Shown here piece by piece: positions 45,399-55,539 of a stretch of 64,000 bases of DNA. Numbering within the stretch: position 1 is the stretch's first letter; every line of letters starts with the position of its first letter. The position numbers and the translations under genes were made by a program. Source of the stretch: Odiellus spinosus. Taxonomy: Eukaryota > Arthropoda > Arachnida > Opiliones > Phalangiidae. A model generated the notes under the pieces. It was not told the origin of the DNA and did no database searches. It was given only the letters and a program-made list of their open reading frames with translations. The DNA is taken from NCBI GenBank assembly GCA_963920705.1, contig OY987225.1, positions 31,433,538-31,497,537 on the forward strand, in the 5' to 3' direction.

Positions 45399-45462
45399 CC
45401 GCGCGCGCGGGAAGAGCTAAGCCTAATTTAACGTAATTAGGCTTAGCTTTTCCCGCGCGCGG
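45399..45462. repeat. 64-bp GC-rich hairpin
   Basis: CCGCGCGCGCGGGAAGAGCT-AAGCCTAATT is mirrored by TAATTAGGCTTAGCTTTTCCCGCGCGCGG with a loop of a few bases and one or two mismatches. It lies right beside MITE U. The AAGCCTAAT word is shared with family E and the R motif. Confidence 0.85.
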
Positions 45463-45640
45463 ATGGCGTTGGTTTATTTTTTAACCGCGGTTTCGGTTTG
45501 AATCTGGGTTTTAAATTTACACCGTCTGAAACACTAACCCTGGTTTAAAAATGAACTTTGGTTTACTAAACCCAGTTTTATAGGCTCGTCTGAAGAGGGT
45601 ATAACGGCAAAAAATTACACACGTATTAACCAACAAAACC

Positions 45641-47006
45641 ATATGCTCGTCTGTTTATTATATTTGATATTAAACTTAAATTTAATACCTTAAAGTCTTA
45701 ATATCAAATCTAAATTTAGGACTAAATTTTTCCAAAAAAGGCTTAAGAAAAGGAGTTTCGATAAAAAACGTTTTAACTTAAAAAGAATTGACAATACTTT
45801 TAAAATGCCTTACTATATCGGTCTAGAAGGGGAGGCGCTATGATGGGGCTAGCTCTTAAGCGTCTGATTAGGTATAAAAGAAGCTTAAAGAGCTTTGGGA
45901 GTAACGCGAACGGCGAGACTTCTCTCCAAACAATACATTTCACTTCCGCTTAATATCAAATTAGTTAATGCAGCGGACGCTAAAATAAATTCGACAGGCG
46001 CGTTGAGTCCTCGATAAAAAGACAACCTACCCTCGATACATTAGCCGCAAAAACATTGTAACTCCTAGTTTACTTCCTAAAGGGAAATTGAAATCGTAAA
46101 AGGACTTTTTATAATCAATGGTTTTAAATATACCTTCGATTACTTCGCTATCGAACAATAATTTCGGAATAAATTAATAATTTAGATTAAAAAATTATGA
46201 TAGGACAATTTATAATAGAATTTATATTTTAAATGGCAATATATAAAACTTCAATTATTATTTAGAAATAACAAACATTATTATAGATTCTAGCTATTAA
46301 TTGAAATTAATCCTATTTTAATTCTGTTTTTCTTATCACTACAAGACTTGGCCCAAGAAATTCCAACTTTTAATTTAATAATTATTAAATTTCAAATGTT
46401 GTCAATTTATATAAACTAAATTCAAATCTAAAAATAATTAATTGAAATTAAATTAAAGCAATTTCTTATAATATTGCGAGTGTATTAATTAGGCGTGAGA
46501 AAAATCTTAATTTCTCGCGCAATTAGGGGACACTTCCCAATGGTGTAATATTTTTCTTTTCACTCTCCTTTTAATGAAACATACTAAGTTTTGTCGATGA
46601 ATGCTTGGACGTAAAAAGAGATAGCGAATGTAAGGCGGGGTGAGGGAGTTTGGGAAGAGATCTATACACTAGAGTGAAGAGCAAACGGGAGCGACACGTC
46701 AAACAAGACTTCTATTATATCCATAACAAGTTTTGTCCAGCTAGTCAGCCATCCGCAGCAAGTACCCGAGATACGCGTATTAAGATACAAGATCGGAAGC
46801 CTGTTATTTCGTAATTGAAAAATCCAATTTTACTATGGCAAATTCCCTCCCTTCCAAGCTTGAAACTTAGTACATTGAACTAGTGATACAGTACATTGGC
46901 CTTTCTACTTTTATTGGTCGTGTCGTCACGAAGCTATCTTAGGGACTAATAATAAGTGACAAGTAAAAGCTAGACTTCCTTAGTGTATAACAATATTACA
47001 AACGTA
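45641..47006. other. AT-rich spacer, no gene recognised
   Basis: 46130-46480 is almost all A/T. A GC-richer piece at 46600-46760 shows no recognisable exon. Confidence 0.5.
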
Positions 47007-47294
47007 TACAGGGTGGTTCGAATCAAAAAACTCAGTAGCTTCTACGGAAAGCGCGTGCTAACCGAATTAATTTTTTCAAAAATCACGCGCACGAATTTGA
47101 ACAAATTTAATTGGCTGAACACGCGCTAGACGCACGTGTTTAATGTTAATTTTACCCTTCAATCTAGCGCGTGTTCAACCAATTAATTTATTCAAACTCG
47201 AGCACGTGGATTTTGAATTGGCTGAACACGTGCTCATTGCCAATTTTATCTCTCCATGGAAGCTATTGAGTTTTTTGATCTGAACCACCCTGTA
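47007..47294. mobile_element. Tc1/mariner-like MITE K (288 bp)
   Basis: The ends TACAGGGTGGTTCGAATCAA and the inverse of TTGATCTGAACCACCCTGTA are near-perfect over about 37 bp, reaching CTCAGTAGCTTC/GAAGCTATTGAG. It is flanked by TA (47005-47006, 47295-47296). The interior has GCGCGTGCT/AGCACGTG and a central inverted pair CGCGCTAGA/TCTAGCGCG. CAGGG-type ends with TA duplication are usual for Tc1/mariner. Confidence 0.9.
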
Positions 47295-47388
47295 TAGGCG
47301 CTGCTATTTTGTATGTACACCAGGAAGCAAAAAACTTTGATGCGACATATTTGTATATATATGTAGTCTATAATATCCAAGTTAACCT

Positions 47389-47515
47389 AGTGATGACGTA
47401 ATATTACGGATATTGTTTCTTATAATATTTTTACGGTCACAATAATATTTTCAATATATTTTGAATAATTTTTCGGAGAATGCTACGGAAATCCTTGACA
47501 GTTCATTTTAATAAG
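47389..47515 (-). repeat. Family D fragment
   Basis: AGTGATGACGTAATATTACG, then a worn middle, then GGAAATCCTTGACAGTTCAT. The outer parts are missing. Confidence 0.6.
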
Positions 47516-48060
47516 AATATTCAAGAAATTTGGATTCCAGTTTGCAATTAAATGGTTTCAGCGAAGATCTTATTAGTCTTATTATTGTGGATGAAACAAC
47601 CGTATACGAGAAAGACCCTTGATTAAAATCGTTTGAATAATTAAATTCAATAGGAAACCTTTATAATTCTAACCTTAATTGATTAAGAGCACGCGTACAG
47701 CTTTCAATTTAGACCAGACCAATTTGTTATATAAGTTCATTGCCTGTCTTTATGCAGTCTTTTGCATTTGGAATTCGTAGCACACTCAAAGTTATAGACT
47801 GGCTTTTGAAAGCTCTGAATTGTGAAGTGAAAAAGTGGCTCGTGTCAATTTTATTATTTAAATTTAATCTAGAGAATGTCTTCTTTCTAATGGTGCTATC
47901 GGTTTAGGCCTAAGAGGTCGCGGAGAAAAGTTATGGCCATTTTAAGATCTGGGTCCTTTTTGGATTTTCTCTCGATTTCTATCAGTGGTTGAAAATATTT
48001 TGTCAATTTTATTATTTTCAAATAATCTATAGAGAATGTCTTCTTCCTAATTGCGCTTTG
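47516..48060 (+). repeat. Unassigned spacer with a 166-bp direct duplication
   Basis: TCAATTTTATTATTTAAATT-TAATCTAGAGAATGTCTTCTTTCTAAT at about 47837 recurs at about 48003 as TCAATTTTATTATTTTCAAA-TAATCTATAGAGAATGTCTTCTTCCTAAT. This suggests a worn two-unit tandem repeat, the second unit interrupted by B4. Confidence 0.55.
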
Positions 48061-48067
48061 ATTCAAA

Positions 48068-48359
48068 CAAGAAGGATCAGATAAGGAGAGGAAAAGTGGG
48101 AACGGCGCGGCTCCTACTGCGTCGGCCTAAACTCCCACTCTGGGAGAACGGGGAACAGACGGGGGAAGAGATGGTTCGTGGTAAATTGTTGTCACGTGGG
48201 TAAAACGAACCCTTTATGAGACGCGCTAGCTAGCGACCACGTGACAACAGTTTACCTCGAGAATTTCCTATCCCCCCTTTCCACCCGAGTGGGAGGTTGG
48301 CTCTTCTCTCTCTAACTCAACGCAGCCCCACTTTTCCTCTCCTTATCTGATCCTTCTTG
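48068..48359. mobile_element. MITE family B, copy B4 (292 bp, 7-bp target duplication)
   Basis: Its ends are CAAGAAGGATCAGATAAGGA and the exact inverse. The direct repeats ATTCAAA lie at 48061-48067 and 48360-48366. The internal orientation is opposite to B1-B3 (ACGGCGCGGCTCC arm first). Confidence 0.97.
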
Positions 48360-48610
48360 ATTCAAACATACTGAATTCTAGTGTTGGTATCAACTAAACT
48401 GGGATGTTGGGCATACTCAATAGCTCAAGATGGTTATCTCAAAAGGCGCGCTAAACGACTATGGGAAGAATATTATTAGATCTAAAAAGCATCTTATGAG
48501 AGATAAGACGAGATATGTACAGGGAACATCCCACAAAAAAAGAAATTCAATAAAAACCATCAGAAAACATCTTTACCGAGTTTGCGAGAACTATTTTCAA
48601 CCTCTATTGC

Positions 48611-48640
48611 GTTTAATATTGCGTATTAATCCGCCTTAGA
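48611..48640 (+). repeat. Dispersed R motif, copy 9
   Basis: GTTTAATATTGCGTATTAAT followed by CCGCCTTAGA; close to the consensus. Confidence 0.55.
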
Positions 48641-48723
48641 ATTGAACACGATGAAAACAAATCTCTTATCGTATTGTATAGAACAGAAATGGCTAAGATA
48701 AACCCTAATGTTATTATGCCTTT

Positions 48724-48725
<2 letters not shown>

Positions 48726-48766
<41 letters not shown>

Positions 48767-48776
48767 CCTACAGACC
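48726..48776. repeat. 51-base poly(T) tract
   Basis: An uninterrupted T run, the longest homopolymer in the window. On the minus strand it would be a long poly(A), but no retroposed gene copy is visible beside it. Confidence 0.95.
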
Positions 48777-49060
48777 CTTACGGAAAAAACCCCTAGTAAT
48801 TTTTCTATCAAGTTCCCTATGAACCTCGTTACAAGCTTCATATCTAGCAAAATAACTAAACTATAGTCCGTACCCGGTACTAGTACTTGAAAGAGTCAAT
48901 TAGAGCTACAATAGATAAAAATAAAGCGGTATTCTCCATAACACTCGGTTTCCATTGGGCGATATTTATTATCAATAAACGCGGAAAAAGGAAATTTAGA
49001 TTTAACTATATTTTGCTCTTGACGTTTTCATTGGAAGACAAATAAAAACTCGACTAATTC

Positions 49061-49224
49061 CTTAAAGTTAGGCTGTCACGAACTCTAAATGGAAATTGAG
49101 TAGCATTATCGGAAAGATCGCTAAAAAACGATTCAAAATGTATATAAATATGTCATAAAACAAAATTACCACGACAGTAAAAAAAAAAAAAATATTTTAT
49201 AATCGGTGACAGCCTCACTTTAAG
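49061..49224. mobile_element. Family D fold-back form with both ends (164 bp)
   Basis: CTTAAAGTTAGGCTGTCAC at the left is the near-perfect inverse of GTGACAGCCTCACTTTAAG at the right. The interior keeps D words (GAGTAGCATTATCGGAAAGA; ATTTTATAATCGG). It shows that CTTAAAGTGAGGCTGTCAC is the true terminal repeat of family D. Confidence 0.8.
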
Positions 49225-49749
49225 TCTAGAAAATGTCAAAGTTTATACTTGAAAAGTTGATCCCAAGATTTAATCATCAAGTTCATTAAAAGAGGGTATA
49301 AACAATAAACAAAACTAATTAACGAGGTGGAACCATCTTGAAATTACGCTTTGAACTTAAAACTTCTAAAAGAAAAAAAAATGGCTTCAAAGAAAAAAAA
49401 TCAAAAAGATAATCTTTCACTTTGTCCAGAGACATTCTCTACGGTTCTTAATCTAGGGGTTATTACCTCATTAGAAGGTAAAAAGATTTTAACCAAGGCC
49501 TAATAAAATCGGTCTCACGCGCATTCTTCGAAATTCTTAAACCTTTCCATTAATATCAAAAGAATTGAAAAAAGATAAATCATTGAAGACCGGTGGTGTA
49601 AATTCAAAATGAAATGAACTATAATCATAGTCAAAGTGAGATTGCAGAAGGGGCAAACTTACGTCCCCCTTTTATCTAAATATTAATTAGTTCCTTATAC
49701 AAATGTTATAAGTATTTTTCCCAGCTGAATACTTCGACTGAATTTGATT
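49225..49749. other. AT-rich spacer
   Basis: No feature recognised besides A-rich runs. Confidence 0.5.
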
Positions 49750-50045
49750 AAATCCACGCGCTTCTCCGTGCACGCGCATTTTGGCGGTAAAAAAAAGGGC
49801 GGGAAAGCTCGCGAGCGAGACACCGAGTCAAGAGTTAAAGAGAGCATCGAAGCGTGTGGAAAATAGCGTCGTCATAGCAACGGGGCGGTAAAAGGAAGGT
49901 TAGAAGATGAGACGGTGGAAAGTAGCTCTAAACAAGTAGCCGCCAAACCACAGCAGATACCGGGGAAATTAAATTACCCGTGCAGGAAGACCGAGCCGAG
50001 GCACTCGCGAACTAGAATTTTCGTTTTCCCATAGCGACCTTTCCT
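49750..50045. promoter_or_regulatory. GC-rich promoter-like patch
   Basis: A CpG-rich island in AT-rich surroundings. It contains GGGCGGGAAAG (E2F-type, 49797-49807), GTCGTCATAGCAAC (X-box, 49868-49881), GGGGCGG (49882) and GGCGGTAAAA words. None of these belongs to a repeat seen elsewhere in the window. No coding exon is visible within 1 kb on either side, so the direction and target are unknown. Confidence 0.4.
49868..49881 (+). promoter_or_regulatory. X-box (RFX-type) site
   Basis: GTCGTCATAGCAAC fits GTHNYYATRRNAAC at every position. RFX factors use such sites at ciliary and other promoters. Confidence 0.45.
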
Positions 50046-51576
50046 TCGGTGGTTGGATAAATTCTACAGTCATTTACTATCTTAGAAAGAACGCGTCTTA
50101 AGCTAAGAAAATCAGATTTTCTAGTAGAAATTTAGGCAACTTTCAATTTTGCAAAATTAAGTTAAACGAGACATGTCGTAGAATTTTTAAGTCTTTTCGT
50201 GTTAAGACTTTTCCCCCAGCGAAATGTATTTTGTCTAAACGAACACGCTTTCTCAACTCATCGTCTCAGCTAGGACTTTTTAATTTGACTAATTAATATA
50301 ATGAGCGAGTTATGAGCAACGGTTAGAAGAAATTAACCTAGATTATTTCCTCAAGGGGATTAATTAATTTAAAGTTGATTCTGTTTTCCAATTTCTCATA
50401 AAATTTAAAAGGAATCGGAGTAAAACGTGAATGTTTGGAAATTAGAAAGTTTGTTCTACATTTCAAAGGATAAGGAATCCGTTAAAAAAAAAAAAAAAAA
50501 TCAATATTTACGAGGTTGCATTCTCCCTTTAAACAACTTTTAAATACGGTCAACTTGGCTATATATTTGTAAATGTAATTTTCGCCTTTTCGTTTTATCT
50601 GGGCTAACTTATTTCAGTTGGAATTATATCAAATTTGGTAATAATTACGTAAGATTAAATAAAATGGCCGAGGGTACACGTCAACTACAAATTAAGGACC
50701 CACCTCCTTCTCCTCATCGGACCCAAAACCAAGGCCCATTACTCTATAACTATACAGGGGTGACCGTCTGCCATCTAAAAAAAAATAGTTGGACTATGGC
50801 AGCTCGACTCTCGTTAAGAAAGGATTACGTTTAGACGCGGGGACATGACCGACCAAAACGAACAGAAAGCTCAGAAAAGGAACCGTTTCTTTTATTCTTT
50901 CTCGCCCCCCAAAAAAAAGACGTTTTTGCTATTTCTGATAAACCAAAGAGTATTTAGAAATGAGAGATGAAAACCGAAAGAATTGATCGTCCTCGCTAAG
51001 CCTAAATCCGTTTCTAAGAAGTTTTACCTCCTTTCAAAGAATTCACGCGTAACATCTCCAGGTTTTTAACGCTCCTAGGTTATCCACTGGGTTAAAAAAG
51101 GTCACGTGTTTGGTTGCATGTATGCTCTTTTATAGCCTTTTTTTAGCCGTCCATAACCATCTAAACTCGATTTGCTATGCGAACGAATCCCCTTGTCCAA
51201 TTGCTCGATTCGAGGCTAAATCTACCGTCGAACTGTAGTAGCCTAACCATATAGATAGAAAGTAAAGTAGGAAATCTCGTGGAACAAAAAAAGACGGAAA
51301 AAAGGATTTAAAAGATGAAAAAAAAATGGAATGGAAGGCGAAGAAGGATGAACGGTAAAAAAAAAATGTCCCATTACCAAAGGATGTTATGTCTAGTTTT
51401 CAAACAGATATTACTAATCGTGACTAAATTGTAAAGTAGCGTATTAATACGTGTGAAATTCTTACAGGGGGAACAAAATATACTTCTTAAAGGGAGAATA
51501 TAACCTAATTAAGTTATTTATAATCGATTAATAGTCCAATAGCAAAAATTAAAAACAAATATTAACCTAGAAATAG
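50046..51576. other. AT-rich spacer
   Basis: Contains A-rich runs near 50484 and 51353. An E-flank-like word TTTAATTTGACTAATTAATA is near 50280. No gene recognised. Confidence 0.5.
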
Positions 51577-51652
51577 ATGGTTCAGCGACCAATGAGCAAT
51601 GGCGAGATCTGCACGAGACTTCTAATAACATTCGATTGGTCGCTGATCCATC
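51577..51652. mobile_element. Family E short hairpin, copy E2
   Basis: ATGGTTCAGCGACCAAT at the left mirrors ATTGGTCGCTGATCCAT at the right. The interior GAGCAATGGCGAGATCTGCA-CGAGACTTC matches E3. Its outer GGCTTAGCTGGATTCATGG arm is lost except for CCAGCTAAG downstream. Confidence 0.7.
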
Positions 51653-51689
51653 AATGGGAAGAAATTCAGATAATCCAGCTAAGTTTTAA

Positions 51690-51770
51690 ATTTATTTCTA
51701 GTTTAATATTTGTTTTTAAATTTTTTTGCTGTTGGATTAAGCCTATTTAAACGACAAGGAATCTATAAAA
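51690..51770 (+). repeat. Family E right flank
   Basis: TTTATTTCTAGTTTAATATT, TTGGATTAAGCCTATTTAAA and CGACAAGGAATCTAT match 29331-29400 and 4290-4450. Confidence 0.55.
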
Positions 51771-52479
51771 AAAATTACTGTTAGGTTGCATTCTACGTTT
51801 TAACACAAAATTTGATTTTAAATCATCTAGTTAAAGATTTATTCAGTATTAATTAAATTAAAAGGTGACACGCAGCTAAATTAAAAGAAGTCCTGGTTTT
51901 TAAATTTACAATTCGTAAAATAACCGAGCTCTATAAATTAGAGATTACGGTGAGTTTAGTTTCGTAAGGGATGCAATTTTAAGATAAGATTGAATTTAGA
52001 ACCTTTAGGCCCAAGAACAAGAGAACGAGACATGTCCGAGGAAAGAGGCGGAGTAAAACGAGCGAGGAATAGTCCCTGTAGTGGAACAAAAACCCGACTA
52101 AGACCCGGAGGGTTGATGCTCAAAAGAAAAAAAAATAACGATAAGACCAAAAGGACTTATAGAGTAGGATTTTTCTACTTCAAAAGAAGTTTCTACTCCT
52201 AAAAAAATGAACAAATTGAGGAAGGGGAGGTTTTCAAACAAACGGGATAACTTGCAGACCCAATTGGCAACGTCGATAAGTTTTACGTTCCCATTCATTT
52301 CGAAAGAGACCAGATGCGAGAGTACATTTATTAATTGGCATTTGCATTTCGATAATTTTTAATTTCAGAAAATTTGTTTCAAGATAATGATTTCCATATT
52401 CGTAGGGTCTCACTACAGTTTGCCAAAAATTATTTTTGCGAAGCAGCTTGCTTCACTTTCAACCATCCACGTAGATAAT
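51771..52479. other. Spacer, no gene accepted
   Basis: A GC-richer piece at 51985-52110 yields open frames on both strands; neither resembles a known family. Confidence 0.45.
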
Positions 52480-52700
52480 TGGAAAGTTGGGCAAGGTTTA
52501 CAGTTTTGTTTGAAAAATAAGTTGGACAAAATAGGTGTCGTGGATAAAAGTTGGGTAAAGTTTGCAGATTTGGTTGGCAAAAATAATTTGTTCAGTTTAG
52601 TAAGATAAACGTGGCTTAAAGATTTCGGTTTTAATTGGAAAAATATATAGGTAGATGGATTAAAGTTGGGAAAGGGAGTTTTGCAAAACAACTCAGCCAA
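52480..52700 (+). repeat. Worn tandem of AAAGTTGGG(C/T)AA words
   Basis: GGAAAGTTGGGCAAGGTTTA, AAAAGTTGGGTAAAGTTTGC and TAAAGTTGGGAAAGGGAG occur at about 52481, 52547 and 52661. They are probably an old 60-110-bp tandem repeat. It makes open frames on both strands, which I do not accept as genes. Confidence 0.4.
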
Positions 52701-53378
52701 ACTTGGGTATGTTCAGCGATACTACCTCCATAATGAAAAATAAAGCGGTAGCTTACCGGACGCTTTGGTACGAGTCACTGCACGGTTTATTTCGACGTCT
52801 TTTCTATTATCTAATCTAGTCAGACTTATCTTTACCTTTAAATTATCCTTCTTGTACCGTGTCTATTTATAAAACCAATTGATTTACCCAGATAAGGCCA
52901 TGATCATCACTCCCGAAGAAACCCTCCTTCCCCCAAACAAAAATACGCCCCAAGTATTTATAAAAGATAATTAAAATTAATTGGATAAACTAAAAAAGGA
53001 GAAAAACAGAAAAATCTCGAGTATAGAACTTGTAGTGTATAGTCGAGAGTTTGGCGGGCGCCTGCAGTACATAATCAAGTAGCTATAGCGAAGAAGGGCT
53101 CAGCAGCGCCGCAAGAAGCTAGAGGAGGATTGCCAGAAAGGGAGCTATGAGAGAGAAAGAGAGAGGAGATATCTGCAGAGTGGACATTTTTCTTGTCGTA
53201 GCAACTCTTTCTCTTTCTCTCTCTCCACCATACACTTCGCTTAATTAATTCCAGGGGTGAAAAGGGGATTTATCACGCGCATACTCTAATCAGGGAACCG
53301 GCCTGAATACAGTTTAAACCTGAAAACCACTAAAAAAGGCCCAAGGGAGAATGAAGACACGTTTTTTATACCTTTTTG
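52701..53378. other. Spacer with simple GA/CT tracts
   Basis: A moderately GC-rich patch at 53040-53240 contains (GA)n and (CT)n arms near 53150 and 53205 that could pair. No gene recognised. Confidence 0.45.
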
Positions 53379-53421
53379 CAGAAGCCGATGAAAAAAAGTC
53401 CTAGTGTTTCATCGTCTTCTG
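53379..53421. mobile_element. 43-bp miniature of MITE family A (A3)
   Basis: It consists of little more than the two 15-bp ends: CAGAAGCCGATGAAA, a 13-base spacer, and TTTCATCGTCTTCTG (one mismatch). The flanks CTTTTTG (53372-53378) and CTATTTG (53422-53428) match at six of seven positions, as expected for the family's 7-bp duplication. It looks like a mobilised, near-minimal derivative. Confidence 0.75.
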
Positions 53422-53446
53422 CTATTTGTTAAAATACTGTTGACCA

Positions 53447-54013
53447 TTTTTTAATAATATCTTTGACCATTTTTCAATAATTTCCCTGACCATTTTTCAA
53501 TAATTTCCCTGACCATTTTTCACTAATTTCCCTGACCATTTTTCACTAATTTCCCTGACCATTTTTCAATAATTTCCCTGACCATTTTTCAATAATTTCC
53601 CTGACCATTTTTCATAAATTTCCCTGACCATTTTTCATAAATTTCCCTGACCATTTTTCATAAATTTCCCTGACCATTTTTCATAAATTTCCCTGACCAT
53701 TTTTCAATAATTTCCCTGACCATTTTTCAATAATTTCCCTGACCATTTTTCAATAATTTCCCTGACCATTTTTCAATAATTTCCCTGACCATTTTTCAAT
53801 AATTTCCCTGACCATTTTTCAATAATTTCCCTGACCATTTTTCAATAATTTCCCTGACCATTTTTCAATAATTTCCCTGACCATTTTTCAATAATTTCCC
53901 TGACCATTTTTCAATAATTTCCCTGACCATTTTTCATAAATTTCCCTGACCATTTTTCATAAATTTCCCTGACCATTTTTCAATAATTTCCCTGACCAAT
54001 TTTCAATAATTTC
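53447..54013 (+). repeat. 23-bp minisatellite, about 25 units
   Basis: The unit is TTTCCCTGACCATTTTTCAATAA. Variants CACTAA and CATAAA replace the last six bases and come in runs: two CACTAA, four CATAAA, then about ten CAATAA, two CATAAA, two CAATAA. The edges are frayed (CTTTGACC; CCGGACCCTTTG). Confidence 0.97.
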
Positions 54014-55539
54014 CCGGACCCTTTGAGCTTATTTTCAAATTCTCTGAGTTGGTCAGATTTTGATATCGCAAAATTCGATCCCATAACTTAATTTAGCAGA
54101 ATGTGAATTTCCACGCAACTAGCTAAGCCTAAATTTTCAAGTTGAATTGATTTTAAACTTAAAGTTAATTTTTCTTTACTAAGAAAATAGAAACTTGGCG
54201 AAGTAACGTATTCTGATAGTAGACCAACCCATAAGAATTTAGTTCGAATAACCAAGATCCTGTTAGGCCTAGGCGTTATTTTAACAATAAGGCTTTCATA
54301 AAGAAAACAAAATATCAGGTTCATTCTCCCTTTAAACGGAATAAGACATCTTTTGAATATATTTTAATATTAAATGCGGTATAAAAAACAATGAATATAT
54401 TTCCAATCCACCAATTTCGTTTTACAAGCTGCGCTTTTGTTGGGTAAACCCCACCCTGAGAATTAAAACCTCCCATCGAAATATTGGGAGTGACTCGGTA
54501 GTTTTATGGAAATGATTACGTATAGATTCATTCAACCTAGTTCCATGGACAGCGGGTACAAGATCCCCGTCTCTAACTTATAAACAATTTAATTTTACAA
54601 TGGAGGCAAAACTGACGCGGATAGATACACAACGTTAAAACTAATTGGATATTAAAGTAGTTTTACAAACTTCCTTGAGCCCAAAAAAAAACCTTATTAC
54701 TTTGCAAATCGAATACAGTTAGGTTTCCTTCGTTTTCAAATAAATCAAATCATAGAGATACGAGGTATACTACAACCTTGAACCTACCGCAAACTATAAC
54801 TGAAACTAATTACGCCTATACTGAAATTCTTTTAACTAGGATAGTGTCTAATGTAGCTTGAACCCGTTGAGCGGGTAGTGTATAAGGTTTTGTGGGGCAA
54901 ATAAGTATAAAAAAAATCAGCCTAAGAATGTAGCGATAATTAGGCTAAGGTATATATCGTAAATGGATTACGTTTGTTAACATCGTGCAAAGACTTCCGC
55001 TTCGCTATTAATTTAAATTGAAACATCAAGAACTGGTAAAGAGTTAGAACACCTTCACCGCACCTGGCGTAAAAAGGAAAGCGAGGCTTTCGGGCGAGCG
55101 AAGTAAAGCAAAGCAAAGCACGCGTCATCTTTTTCTGAGCGTAACATACGTAAGAGAGGTTTTATTAAATTCTTTCCTAATTAATAAACGCAACGACATC
55201 ACAGGGTCGTACTTAAGGTATTTTAGGATAGGGGTCGGTTATTAGTTACGAACATATTTCATATTACATTAGTTTTCAAAAGTAATATGCTAAAGAACAG
55301 ATTTGAAAAATTTAATATTGAAAAACAGGAATTTCTTCTAGAATTTCTTTACGTGAAAATTAAATTACATTTCCTCCCCTGAGGGAATGTTATTTTAGAA
55401 ATTGGACACGGGTTATACTTAGATTATTAAATTTTTGGGGTTTAGCTCTAAGAGGTTAATAATAAATCGAGTGTGAAATAAAATTGGTTTTTATAAATGA
55501 ATTGTCGGTCGGGTTTTATATATTTGGGTTAAAATGGGT
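54014..55539. other. AT-rich spacer
   Basis: Contains the R motif at 54616. A block at 55030-55130 is GC-richer, with repeated AAGCAAAG words. No gene recognised. Confidence 0.5.
54616..54640 (-). repeat. Dispersed R motif, copy 10
   Basis: CGCGGATAGATACACAACGT followed by TAAAA; reverse-complement form. Confidence 0.5.

Larger units (their letters stand above)
44829..45601. mobile_element. Element Q (about 770 bp) with TTCAGACG subterminal repeats
   Basis: ATACCCTTCAGACGATCATA at the left and TCGTCTGAAGAGGGTA at the right are imperfect inverses, flanked by TA from the C8 target. TTCAGACG recurs about 100 bp inside the left end (44933) and, inverted, about 55 bp inside the right end (45531). 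It contains a further MITE and a GC-rich hairpin. No coding capacity. Confidence 0.7.
44813..45640. mobile_element. Fold-back MITE family C, copy C8, host of a nested insertion
   Basis: TAAATAAGCGTCCTCTAA before and ACGGCAAAAAATTACACACG-TATTAACCAACAAAACC after the insertion join into a normal C left arm. The remaining right half of C8 is not recognisable. Confidence 0.65.

Noticed and set aside
47011-47025. GGTTCGAATC, resembling a tRNA B box
   Set aside because: It lies in the terminal repeat of MITE K and no A box or cloverleaf is present.
52413-52700. Overlapping 73- and 95-codon frames on opposite strands
   Set aside because: They arise from a worn tandem repeat of AAAGTTGGG words; neither frame shows a domain.
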